IMG/VR virus record: IMGVR_UViG_3300046474_000606
Location: 1-40,746 of that record
Direction: 5' to 3' (one strand)
Origin: a virus
Length of the DNA stretch: 40,746 bases
Positions 32,523 to 39,975 of the stretch are shown one piece after another. Position numbers and translations under genes: made by a program. Within the stretch, counting starts at the first letter, position 1. Each line of letters starts with the position of its first letter. Under the pieces are notes generated by a model. It ran no database searches, had not been told where the DNA came from, and saw only the letters and a list, made by a program, of their open reading frames with translations.

Positions 32523-33122
32523 ATGACCATGCAAACTGCAAATAAGCTGCCGGCTTGGCTGTCGATCGACATGGATCGGGCGGTGATCACCCTCTCGCGA
32601 CCGAGCGAGGTCAATGGGGTGAAGGTTGATACGTTGGTGCTGCGAGCGCCGCTGGTGCGTGAGGTCCGTGCCGCTGATCGCGCCGCCGGTGACGATGACG
32701 AACTGCGCGAGCTGCAGTTGTTCGCCAGCCTGGCCGAAGCGGGCCTCAAGGATCTGGAGGGCCTGAAGGTGGTGGACTATCGCCGCCTGCAGGCGGCCTA
32801 TTCAAACCTGGCGCCGCACGCCGACTATTCGAAGTTGCTCCCCACCTGGTTGTCGGTCACCGCCGAAAACGCGGTGGTCATTCTGTCGCGCCCGAGCGAG
32901 GTTAATGGCGTGCAGATCGACAAACTGACCCTGCGCTCGCCCACGGTACGCGAAGTGCGGGCCGCGGATCGGGCGGCAGGCGGTGACGACGAGCAGCGCG
33001 AACTGGTGCTGTTCGCCGAGCTGGCCGGCGCGGCTATTGCCGATCTGGAGGGCCTGAAGGTGGTGGACTACAACCGCCTGCAGGCCGGCTATTTTCGCCT
33101 GGAGCAAGACGACGGGGTTTGA
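32523..33122 (+). CDS. Tail assembly chaperone with tandem duplicated domain
   Basis: The 199-residue protein contains two copies of one domain of about 95 residues. SRPSEVNGVKVDTLVLRAP (from residue 26) recurs as SRPSEVNGVQIDKLTLRSP (from 120), and VREVRAADRAAG and DLEGLKVVDY each occur twice. The family (P2 E-like, Mu gp41-like) is usually a single unit of about 100 residues that chaperones the tape measure. The duplication is internal and in frame. A GpE frame follows in +1 (or -2) register, so a frameshift fusion is possible near GACGGGGTTTGA at the end. Confidence 0.88.
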   Translation: MTMQTANKLPAWLSIDMDRAVITLSRPSEVNGVKVDTLVLRAPLVREVRAADRAAGDDDELRELQLFASLAEAGLKDLEGLKVVDYRRLQAAYSNLAPHADYSKLLPTWLSVTAENAVVILSRPSEVNGVQIDKLTLRSPTVREVRAADRAAGGDDEQRELVLFAELAGAAIADLEGLKVVDYNRLQAGYFRLEQDDGV

Positions 33123-33132
33123 TCCGGGGGTG

Positions 33133-33234
33133 ATGAAGATGGTGGCGAAACGTCTCGCGGCGGACACTGGTTTTTCCGCCGCCGAGATTCAGTCGATGCC
33201 GTTTTCCGAGATGGTCTGGTGGCTCACGGATTGA
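33133..33234 (+). CDS. GpE small tail protein (E' frame)
   Basis: This 33-residue reading is the GpE family of P2-like phages: VAKRLAADTGFSAAEIQSMPFSEMVWWL. It can be made as a separate protein from the ATG at 33133 or 33139, or as a C-terminal extension of the chaperone by frameshifting at the GGGGTTTGA just before. In P2 the extension is obtained by a -1 shift. Here the register would need +1 or -2. Confidence 0.78.
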   Translation: MKMVAKRLAADTGFSAAEIQSMPFSEMVWWLTD

Positions 33235-33272
33235 GCCGCTTCCGGTAATGCTCTGCACAGGGGAGCCATGAC

Positions 33273-36215
33273 ATGGCGAACAAACTCTCCCTCGGGTTGG
33301 TGATCGGCGGGGCCGTCAGTCCTACGGTCGGCGCCGCGTTCAATGAGGTCACCGGGCGCATCAAGCGCCTGGAAGCGGAAGGCAACAAGGCGCGGGTGCT
33401 GCAGCGCACCATTGGCGACACCATTCGCCTGCGCGATGAATGGAAAAAGGCCCACGACAGCGGCGCCGCTGGGGCGTCCAAACTGTTGGGTCGCCTGAAT
33501 TCCAACCTCGACAGCCTGAAGAAACAGGGCATCGAGGTCGGTCGGCTGGACAAGGCCTATCGCGCCCTAGGCCAGTCCGCGAACAAGGCGGAACTCAAGG
33601 CCAAGGGTTACCAACAGATCGATGCCGGCAAGGCCGGGATGAAAAGCACGGTCGGTCAGGCCGTGGCCGGGGTGGCGACGGTGGGCATTGCGACCAAGGT
33701 CAGTGCCGACTTCGGGGCCATTGTCCGTGACATCGCGATCAAGGCCGGGATTGCCAACGATCCGAAAGAAAAGCAGGTGTCGCAGAAGATCATCGAGACT
33801 TCGCGCGACACCGGCATGGCGCGCAATGACGTTGCCGACGTGGTCAACCAATTGGTGGGGGCCGGTATGGACCTGGCCAAGGCGCTGGAATATGCACCGG
33901 TCGCGGCCAAGTTTGCCGTGGGCCAGGGCTCGAACGGCGCCGACACGGCGAAGATGATCAATGCGCTCGGACAGAACGCCAAGATCACCGACGCCAAGCA
34001 GATGCAGCAGGCGCTCGAAGCGATTGCCTTTCAGGGGCAGGCCGGCAGCTTCGAGGCGGTCGACATGGCCCGCTGGTTCCCCGAACTGTTGTCGAACATG
34101 GGCAACCTGAACATCACCGGCATGGACGCGGTGACGCAGCTGGGCGCGATGCTGCAGGTGCAGATGAAAACCGCCGGCGGCGCCGACGAGGCTGCAAACA
34201 ACCTCAAAAACTGGATCGGCAAGATCGGCTCGACCGGCACCGTGGATGCCTACAAAAAGGCCGGCATCGATTACAAAGGCTCGATGCAGACCGGTTTGCA
34301 AAACGGCCTGTCGACGTTGGAATCGAGCATGGCGTTGGCGCAGAAGTACATCCAGGCCACCGACCCGAAACGGGCGGCATTGATGGCCGAAGCCACGTCG
34401 AAGATCAGCCAGGAGGCGGATCCGGAAAAGGCCAAGGCCATGATGGCGTCGCTGGAGGAGGCCTTGCGCACCGGCGACCTGTTTTCCGATATGCAGGTCA
34501 AGGCTGCACTTTCGGCCTACCTGCAGAACAAGGCGTTGTACAGCCAGCTGAAAAACGATTCACGCGAAGCCTCGGGCATCCTCGACAAAAACCTAGCCGA
34601 GCGGCGCGAATCGTCGTCACAGAAGTGGGCCGAAATGGCGCAGTCGATGGACGACGCCATGCGCAGCGTGGGTGACGCCTTGCGTCCGGTGACGGATACC
34701 GTGGCGGAAGCGCTGACCAAAGTTACCAAGGGTATCACCGCTCTGGCGGACAGCTCGCCCGGCGTGGTCACCGGTATTGCGGCGGTCGGGGGTGGATTAC
34801 TCGCGCTGCAGACGGCTGTCAGCTCGTTCAAGATCGGCAAGGGATTGCTCAACCTTGCGCGCGGGACACTGGGCAAAGGCAAGTCCGGCGAGGTGCAGAA
34901 GGTCTTTGTCACCAACTCGTTGGAGGGGGACCGGGTCGGTACGGGGGCAGATCCCAAGGGCAAAACGGGTAAAGCCTTGGCGTTGGTCGAGGCTGGGCTG
35001 AAGTCGGTCGCGGCCATTAAGGGTTCGCCCGAGGCCAGCGGAGCCGCTGACGGACAGGAGGGCAAGAAAGCCGGTGGTTTAGATCTGGTGGCGACTGGCC
35101 TCAAGGTGGTGTCGCTGGCCAAAGAGGCCACCGGCGACGGTGAGGTGCAAGCCGGTCTGGAGGATGGCAGCATCCGGAAAGTGTTTGTCGTGAACGCGGC
35201 AGCCCTGGGCGGTGGTGGCGGGGGGGCGTTCGAGAATCGGCGCCGGGGTCGAGGGGCTCCTCGCAACTCCTCGCGACGGCGTCGGGTTGCCACGCCGCCA
35301 CGGCCGAGAGGTCCGACACGTTCACCGGTGCCCACGCCTCGACCGGCAACACCGGTACCGCGACCGCCGATGTCTGTGCCCAGGACGCCATCGCCGGTAC
35401 CGTTGCCTCGGCCGGCTGTTCCCGTGCCACGTCCTCCCGTTCCGCTGCCGCCAACCGGTGGAGTAATGGCCAAGGTGGCGTCGGTGGCGGGAACCGTGGG
35501 GAAGGTCGGCAAGGTGGGCAAAGTGATCCCAGGCGGCTCGCTGTTAGAGGCGGGAAGCATGGCCGTCGACACTTACCTGAATGCCGAGACGAAAGATCAA
35601 AAAGCCGAAGGTTACGGTGCGGCAGCGGGTTCACTGGCAGGCACCATGGCCGGCGCTGCCGCGGGGGCGGCCATCGGTTCGGTGGTGCCCATTATTGGTA
35701 CCGCAATTGGCGGAATGGTCGGTGCGTACTTGGGCAGCATGGGCGGTACAGCATTGGGCGGGGCCGTGGGCAAGTCGTGGTTTGGTGGCGAGGAAGAACA
35801 GCCATCCGCTCCAGCAACACCGTTGCTGATGGCGCCTCGGCCCGGTCCGGTGGTGCCCAGCTTGGCTACTATGGAGCGTTCCTTCCATGGGTCGAACGAG
35901 CCCGGCGCGCTGCTGATGGCGACCAACTCCGCGCCTCCCGGCCCAGCCTTGGGTGATGTCGCCCGCGCACTGGCGACACCGGCACCGGTTAAGCCAGCGG
36001 CGGTGGTGATCCAACCCAAAGAGCCAGAGAAACCGGTACCCACCAAAGTGGATCAGCAGTTCCAGTACTCCCTGAGCATGCCGGTCACGGTGCAAGGCGA
36101 CGTCAAAGATCCACAGCGCCTGGCTCAGGACCTGATGCCGTACATGCAGCGAATGATGGCCGATGCTGCGAAGCAGAACGCGTCGAGCCAGTTGTTCGAT
36201 GAACCCCACTTGTAA
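33273..36215 (+). CDS. Tape measure protein
   Basis: This 980-residue protein sets tail length and occupies the tube lumen. The N-terminus is helical, followed by the conserved tape measure core at about 140-380 (RDIAIKAGIANDPKEKQ, KMINALGQNAKI, FPELLSNMGNLNITGMDAV). Hydrophobic Gly/Ala segments lie at about 490-510 and 790-840 (GSLAGTMAGAAAGAAIGSVVPI). An Arg/Pro-rich stretch at about 656-732 has repeated P-x-P motifs (PVPRPPVPLPPTGG) and looks like a disordered linker. It follows the chaperone and GpE genes as expected. Confidence 0.94.
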   Translation: MANKLSLGLVIGGAVSPTVGAAFNEVTGRIKRLEAEGNKARVLQRTIGDTIRLRDEWKKAHDSGAAGASKLLGRLNSNLDSLKKQGIEVGRLDKAYRALGQSANKAELKAKGYQQIDAGKAGMKSTVGQAVAGVATVGIATKVSADFGAIVRDIAIKAGIANDPKEKQVSQKIIETSRDTGMARNDVADVVNQLVGAGMDLAKALEYAPVAAKFAVGQGSNGADTAKMINALGQNAKITDAKQMQQALEAIAFQGQAGSFEAVDMARWFPELLSNMGNLNITGMDAVTQLGAMLQVQMKTAGGADEAANNLKNWIGKIGSTGTVDAYKKAGIDYKGSMQTGLQNGLSTLESSMALAQKYIQATDPKRAALMAEATSKISQEADPEKAKAMMASLEEALRTGDLFSDMQVKAALSAYLQNKALYSQLKNDSREASGILDKNLAERRESSSQKWAEMAQSMDDAMRSVGDALRPVTDTVAEALTKVTKGITALADSSPGVVTGIAAVGGGLLALQTAVSSFKIGKGLLNLARGTLGKGKSGEVQKVFVTNSLEGDRVGTGADPKGKTGKALALVEAGLKSVAAIKGSPEASGAADGQEGKKAGGLDLVATGLKVVSLAKEATGDGEVQAGLEDGSIRKVFVVNAAALGGGGGGAFENRRRGRGAPRNSSRRRRVATPPRPRGPTRSPVPTPRPATPVPRPPMSVPRTPSPVPLPRPAVPVPRPPVPLPPTGGVMAKVASVAGTVGKVGKVGKVIPGGSLLEAGSMAVDTYLNAETKDQKAEGYGAAAGSLAGTMAGAAAGAAIGSVVPIIGTAIGGMVGAYLGSMGGTALGGAVGKSWFGGEEEQPSAPATPLLMAPRPGPVVPSLATMERSFHGSNEPGALLMATNSAPPGPALGDVARALATPAPVKPAAVVIQPKEPEKPVPTKVDQQFQYSLSMPVTVQGDVKDPQRLAQDLMPYMQRMMADAAKQNASSQLFDEPHL

Positions 36216-36224
36216 GGAGAGCCC

Positions 36225-37070
36225 ATGGCTTACATGGAGCAATTGCAGGCTGGCCTCAAGTACCTGGTCGAAGCCGGGGAGTCCGGACGTCGTAGTGCGG
36301 ACGGCATGCTCGGCCCGGTCAATGGTGCGATCAGTGAAATTACCGGTGCCGCATCCGAGCTGGAGAATATTCCGTTCGTGGGGCCGGCAATCGGCGCCAA
36401 GCTGCAGCGGGTGATGCGTGGCGTGAATGCGGCGCAAGCCAAAGTTGGGCAGGTGGTGGCCACCTACGGGAGGGCTACCCGGGCCGCAGCGGAAGTGCAG
36501 GAGCGCATGGGCACGCTGAAGGAGCAGGCGGGTAAGGCGGCAACGGCGATCAACAAGATCGCCGGCAAGGTCAGCCCGTCGCTGGCCAACATCGTGCCCA
36601 CCAGTACGTTTGCCACCGATGCCACGCCGGCGCCGGAAGCAGTAAAACCGTTTCCGCACTTGCTGATCATTCAGCCGCGGGATCCCAAAGCGCAACCGTA
36701 CTACTTCAACCTGGACACGGCGGCCTTCGACGAACTATCGCGGTCGACCGAGTTTCGTTGGGCCTCGCAAGAGCGCCTGTCGCGTCGGCCGGCGCAGCAG
36801 GCGGTGGGCATCGGTGAAGAGAAAATTACCCTGAAGGGCACGATTTACCCGGGCTTCAAGGGCGGATTGAAGCAGCTCGACACCCTGCGCAGCATTGGCG
36901 CACAGCTGAAGCCGTTAACCCTGACCACGGGTTATGGCGACGTCATGGGCACCTGGTGCCTGAAGACCATCACGGAAGAACAGGGCGCACTGATGCACGG
37001 CGGGATTCCGCGTAAACAAGGATTCACTCTGGAGTTTGTACGCTATGGCGACGACATGCAGAACGTCTGA
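36225..37070 (+). CDS. Tail protein gpU with N-terminal extension
   Basis: The C-terminal 150 residues match P2 gpU (about 159 residues): PFPHLLIIQPRDPKAQPYYFNLDTA, ERLSRRPAQQAVGIGEEKITLKGTIYPG and the C-terminal RKQGFTLEFVRYGD. The N-terminal 130 residues form an additional Gly/Ala-rich helical part with repeated AGESGRRSADGMLGPVN and AAKVGQVVATYGRATRAAAE-like text. gpU joins the baseplate and tube. The extension is not part of the classical P2 form and may be a fusion with a tube-associated helical segment. Confidence 0.88.
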   Translation: MAYMEQLQAGLKYLVEAGESGRRSADGMLGPVNGAISEITGAASELENIPFVGPAIGAKLQRVMRGVNAAQAKVGQVVATYGRATRAAAEVQERMGTLKEQAGKAATAINKIAGKVSPSLANIVPTSTFATDATPAPEAVKPFPHLLIIQPRDPKAQPYYFNLDTAAFDELSRSTEFRWASQERLSRRPAQQAVGIGEEKITLKGTIYPGFKGGLKQLDTLRSIGAQLKPLTLTTGYGDVMGTWCLKTITEEQGALMHGGIPRKQGFTLEFVRYGDDMQNV

Positions 37071-37251
37071 CGGGGACCTGCTGGACACCATCTGCCATAA
37101 CTTTTATGGCCACCTGACGGGCAGTGTTGAGGCGGTGCTGGATGCCAATCAGGGCCTGGCCGACGAGCCGCAACCCTATCGGGCCGGCGTGGTGATCACG
37201 CTGCCGGATCTGGCGACGCCTGTACAGGAACAGGTCACGCTATGGGATTGA
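37045..37251 (+). CDS. Tail protein gpX
   Basis: This 68-residue protein is P2 gpX-like, with a LysM-like fold: DGDLLDTICHNFYGHLTGSVEAVLDANQGLA, then AGVVITLPDL. It helps attach the tail spike hub. The ATG at 37045 lies 26 bases inside the gpU gene, in a different frame. Confidence 0.9.
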   Translation: MATTCRTSDGDLLDTICHNFYGHLTGSVEAVLDANQGLADEPQPYRAGVVITLPDLATPVQEQVTLWD

Positions 37252-37297
37252 TGGTCTACACTCGTGCCGCTTGATAACTCAAGCTCCTTACTTTCAT

Positions 37298-37322
37298 ACC
37301 CGCCTTGTGCGGGTTTTTTTTT
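37298..37322 (+). terminator. Terminator-like hairpin before gpD
   Basis: Arms ACCCGC and GCGGGT enclose CTTGT, followed by nine T. The gpD ATG lies 12 bases later. This is the strongest U-tract among the hairpins of the late operon. Confidence 0.8.
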
Positions 37323-37333
37323 GGAAAAAATCC

Positions 37334-38383
37334 ATGACCCCTACGTTTCGCATCGTTGCCGATGGCGCTGATATCACAGCCCTGATCGATGATCGGTTGT
37401 TGTTGCTGCGAACCTCTGACAAGCCCGGCATGGAGTCCGACGAGTTCGAATTACGCATCGATGACCGCGCCCGCCAGGTTGGGCTGCCTCGGCGTGGCGG
37501 TTTTATCGAAATCTACATGGGCTACGCCGAAACGTCGCTGGCCCGCCTGGGGCGTTACGTGGTCGATGAGGTCGAGGTCTCGGGGCCGCCGGACACGCTG
37601 GTGATCAAGGGCAAGGCCAGTGACATGCGCGGCACGGGCAAGACCGTCCGCAGTGGCAGTTGGGAAAACGTGCCGCTGTCGACCATCGTGACCGACATTG
37701 CTGCGCGCAACGGCTGGCAGCCGGGGTGTCCGGTGGCGACCAAAGTGGTCCGGGCGGATCAGCTCAACGAGTCGGATTTTAACTTCCTCACCCGGCTGGC
37801 CAAACAGTACGACTGCACGGCCAAGGTGGCTGAGGGCAAGCTGCTGGTGATGCCACGCCAAGGCGGGCAGAGCGCAAGCGGCAAAGCCTTAGGCGTCATC
37901 ACCTTGACTCGCAGCGATGTCAGCCGCTGGCAGTTTCGTATAGGTGATCGCAATGCGCACAAGGCGGTGGCGACCAAACACCAGGACAAAAAAAACGGGA
38001 AGCTGGTGGTGGTCTCCCTGGACAACGACGACGTGCCCGATGGTCTGCCGGCGGTGCACACCGACCGGCATATCTATCCCAACAAAACCGCTGCCGAGGC
38101 GGCGGCCAAGGCCCGCTTGGCCGCGTTCAATCGCTCCGGTGCCGGTGTTCGTCTGGAAATGCCTGGGCGCACAGACATCTTCGCCGAGCGTTCGATCAAT
38201 GCTCAGGGCTTCAAGGACGGGCTCGATGGTGAGTACCTGACCGATTCGGTCGAACAGGTTTACACCCAATCCGGCTGGTCGACCACCGTGGAGTGCAACG
38301 GCGGCAAGCAGGGCAAAGCCAAGGCCAAGGGCAAGAAGAAAAAACCACCACAAGACCTGAAGGTCGTGCAGCTGGATCAATAG
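37334..38383 (+). CDS. Late control/tail hub protein gpD
   Basis: This 349-residue protein belongs to the phage late control D family (P2 gpD, 387 residues), the gp27-like hub that holds the spike. The N-terminus reads PTFRIVADGADITALIDDRLLLLRTSDKPG. RVDELNESDFNFLTRLAKQYD-like text sits around residues 140-160. The Lys-rich C-terminus is disordered. No ribosome site better than the GGAAAAAATCC just upstream of the ATG is visible, and the gene follows a terminator-like hairpin. Confidence 0.93.
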   Translation: MTPTFRIVADGADITALIDDRLLLLRTSDKPGMESDEFELRIDDRARQVGLPRRGGFIEIYMGYAETSLARLGRYVVDEVEVSGPPDTLVIKGKASDMRGTGKTVRSGSWENVPLSTIVTDIAARNGWQPGCPVATKVVRADQLNESDFNFLTRLAKQYDCTAKVAEGKLLVMPRQGGQSASGKALGVITLTRSDVSRWQFRIGDRNAHKAVATKHQDKKNGKLVVVSLDNDDVPDGLPAVHTDRHIYPNKTAAEAAAKARLAAFNRSGAGVRLEMPGRTDIFAERSINAQGFKDGLDGEYLTDSVEQVYTQSGWSTTVECNGGKQGKAKAKGKKKKPPQDLKVVQLDQ

Positions 38384-38417
38384 CAACGTCCTCCGTCACA
38401 GAAACAGGAGCAAGCGA

Positions 38418-38981
38418 ATGCCGTTAACTGAGCAACAACTCCAACGCATCATGCCCAACGCCCGCCGCCAAGCGGGCGTTTTTGTATCCGCGCTAAATGC
38501 CGCCATGGTCCACCGGCAAATCAACACGCCGAAACGCCAGGCCGCGTTCCTCGCGCAGGTCGGGCACGAATCCGGTCAATTGCAGTACGTGCGTGAACTG
38601 GGCGGTGACCAGTACCTGAGCAAATACGACACCGGCAATCTGGCCATGAAGCTGGGCAACACTCCGGAAGTGGATGGGGATGGCCAGCGCTATCGTGGTC
38701 GCGGCCTGATCCAGATCACTGGCCACAGCAACTACCTACGCTGCAGCTTGGCGTTGTTCGGCGATGAGCGTCTGCTGCGCACCCCTGAACTGCTGGAACT
38801 GCCGCAATGGGCGGCCGAGTCGGCGGCGTGGTTCTGGTGGGTGCGTGAATTGAACACGCTGGCGGATCGAGACGAGTTCGAGGCGATCACCCGCAAGATC
38901 AACGGCGGCCTCAATGGTCTGGCGGATCGGTTGCAGTTGTGGGAGCGGGCGAGGGCGGTGTTATGCGTCTCGTCGACCTGA
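38418..38981 (+). CDS. Endolysin, glycoside hydrolase family 19
   Basis: This 187-residue enzyme should cut the peptidoglycan glycan chain. GH19 landmarks are FLAQVGHESGQLQYVRE with E51 as a likely catalytic residue, RYRGRGLIQITGHSNY, and AAWFWWVRELNTLAD with TRKINGGLNGL. The ATG follows an AGGAG site. A terminator-like hairpin lies inside the first 70 bases of the gene. No signal peptide is present, so release depends on the holin. It overlaps the spanin gene by 19 bases. Confidence 0.93.
   Translation: MPLTEQQLQRIMPNARRQAGVFVSALNAAMVHRQINTPKRQAAFLAQVGHESGQLQYVRELGGDQYLSKYDTGNLAMKLGNTPEVDGDGQRYRGRGLIQITGHSNYLRCSLALFGDERLLRTPELLELPQWAAESAAWFWWVRELNTLADRDEFEAITRKINGGLNGLADRLQLWERARAVLCVSST
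38458..38483 (+). terminator. Terminator-like hairpin within the endolysin gene
   Basis: Perfect 8-bp arms ACGCCCGC and GCGGGCGT enclose CGCCAA, followed by a run of five T. It lies 40 bases after the endolysin start codon, fully inside the coding sequence, and could halt transcription when translation is poor. Confidence 0.65.
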
Positions 38982-39505
38982 TCCCTGCGCCATATCGAGT
39001 GTTGGTAGTCGGCAGCCTACTGGTTGCAGTCGCGGGTGGTGCTGCTGCGTTGGCCTGGCAGGTCCAGGCTTGGCGCTACGGCAATCAACTCGCCGAACAG
39101 GCCCGGCAGCACACCGAGACTCTCAACCAACTGACCCTGGTCGCGGCTGCGCAACAGCGTGCCGAACAGGACAAACGTCTGGCCCTGGAGCAGCGGCTTT
39201 CCGCTAGCGAACAAACCCATTACCGAGCCTTGAGCGATGCCCAACGTGATCAAAGTCGCCTGCGCGACCGCCTTGCCACTGCTGATGTGCGCCTGTCAGT
39301 CTTACTCGACGCCACCGATTCAGCCAGCGACTGCGCAATGTCAGCCACCACCGCCACCGGCGGCGTGGTTCATGGCGCCACAAGAGCCCAACTTGACCCA
39401 GCGCATGCTCAACGAATTATCGGCATCACCGATGCCGGCGACCAAGGACTGATCGCCTTGGCGGCCTGTCAGACCTATGCCAAAGAAGTCTCAACACCGA
39501 AGTGA
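38963..39505 (+). CDS. Inner-membrane spanin (Rz-like)
   Basis: This 180-residue protein has an N-terminal membrane anchor (about 13-35, VLVVGSLLVAVAGGAAALAW). A long periplasmic coiled coil (about 45-110, QLAEQARQHTETLNQL and the following Gln/Arg/Glu text) comes next. It pairs with the nested Rz1-like lipoprotein to fuse inner and outer membranes in the last step of lysis. The ATG lies within the endolysin end. Confidence 0.88.
   Translation: MRLVDLIPAPYRVLVVGSLLVAVAGGAAALAWQVQAWRYGNQLAEQARQHTETLNQLTLVAAAQQRAEQDKRLALEQRLSASEQTHYRALSDAQRDQSRLRDRLATADVRLSVLLDATDSASDCAMSATTATGGVVHGATRAQLDPAHAQRIIGITDAGDQGLIALAACQTYAKEVSTPK
39237..39452 (+). CDS. Outer-membrane spanin (Rz1-like lipoprotein), nested
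   Basis: This 71-residue protein is fully embedded in the Rz-like gene in another frame. It has a signal sequence with lipobox-like end (ALPLLMCACQS), then a Pro-rich stretch (PPPPPAAWF), both characteristic of Rz1. The nested architecture is known in lambda-like phages. After acylation it sits in the outer membrane and contacts Rz. Confidence 0.85.
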   Translation: MPNVIKVACATALPLLMCACQSYSTPPIQPATAQCQPPPPPAAWFMAPQEPNLTQRMLNELSASPMPATKD

Positions 39506-39622
39506 AAAAGAGCGACCGGTCTGGATGCGTCAACATCCAGCCCGGCCGCCGTCCCCGCAGATCGTCCCTGCAAGTCCAGCCAAGGCTCTTACTCCGTGCA
39601 CGAAGCGCGGCGAGCCTGGCAC

Positions 39623-39638
39623 CTGTTTATTCATACAG
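39623..39638. promoter_or_regulatory. LexA (SOS) box
   Basis: CTGTTTATTCATACAG is a perfect CTGT-N8-ACAG palindrome with an AT-rich core, the LexA operator form of gamma-proteobacteria including Pseudomonas. It lies 20 bases before the ATG of the truncated Dam-like gene. Confidence 0.75.
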
Positions 39639-39658
39639 TAAAGGTCTTGCTCTCAATG

Positions 39659-39847
39659 TCCACACCCATCATCCCTTGGATGGGCGGCAAACGCCGCCTG
39701 GCCGACCGCCTCATTCCGCTTTTTCCACCTCACGAATGCTACGTCGAAGTCTTTGCCGGCGGCGCCGCGCTGTACTTTATGCGGCCCCAGGCTGCGCCCG
39801 TGGAAGTCCTCAAAAAACAGACGTTGGGGGATGATCGCCCAGCCTAG
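39659..39847 (+). pseudogene. Truncated DNA adenine methylase (Dam/D12 class)
   Basis: The first 50 residues read [44 protein letters not shown]-like text. WMGGKRRLA and EVFAGGAAL are motif regions of D12-class N6-adenine methylases, which are normally around 250-280 residues. Similarity ends near VEVL (about 39815). After that the frame reads [11 protein letters not shown] and stops at 39847. The catalytic DPPY motif is absent, so it is inactive. The break falls at the likely right prophage end. Confidence 0.8.
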
Positions 39848-39863
39848 CGGACTGAACTGACAA

Positions 39864-39879
39864 AATAATCGTTATCATT
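39864..39879. promoter_or_regulatory. Possible Fur box
   Basis: The complement of AATAATCGTTATCATT reads AATGATAACGATTATT and matches 13 of 16 positions of the Fur consensus core. It lies about 100 bases before the gene at 39976 in AT-rich DNA, so it may control that gene or a lost neighbour. Confidence 0.4.
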
Positions 39880-39975
39880 CGTATCTTTCAGATTGCCCAA
39901 AAAATATGCCTCGTTCAGTACCTTATTTTCTAATCCGACTAGGCTTACCTCTAAGTTTAAAGTGGAGTGATAGAA

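Noticed and set aside
30676-32541. 621-codon minus-strand frame opposite the sheath and tube genes
   Set aside because: The plus strand encodes clear FI and FII proteins. The minus frame has no family resemblance and arises from high GC at third positions.
34517-35572. 351-codon minus-strand frame opposite the tape measure gene
   Set aside because: Its Pro/Arg/Thr-rich text is an artefact of the repetitive GC-rich tape-measure segment; no start signal.
35631-36695. 354-codon minus-strand frame opposite tape measure and gpU
   Set aside because: It spans two well-supported genes and reads as a His/Arg-rich shadow translation.
39502-39834. 110-codon plus-strand frame after the spanin genes
   Set aside because: It overlaps the methylase fragment in another frame, is Arg/Ser-rich and has no family match. 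The stretch 39506-39658 holds a 7-bp hairpin (39521-39540) and the LexA box only.
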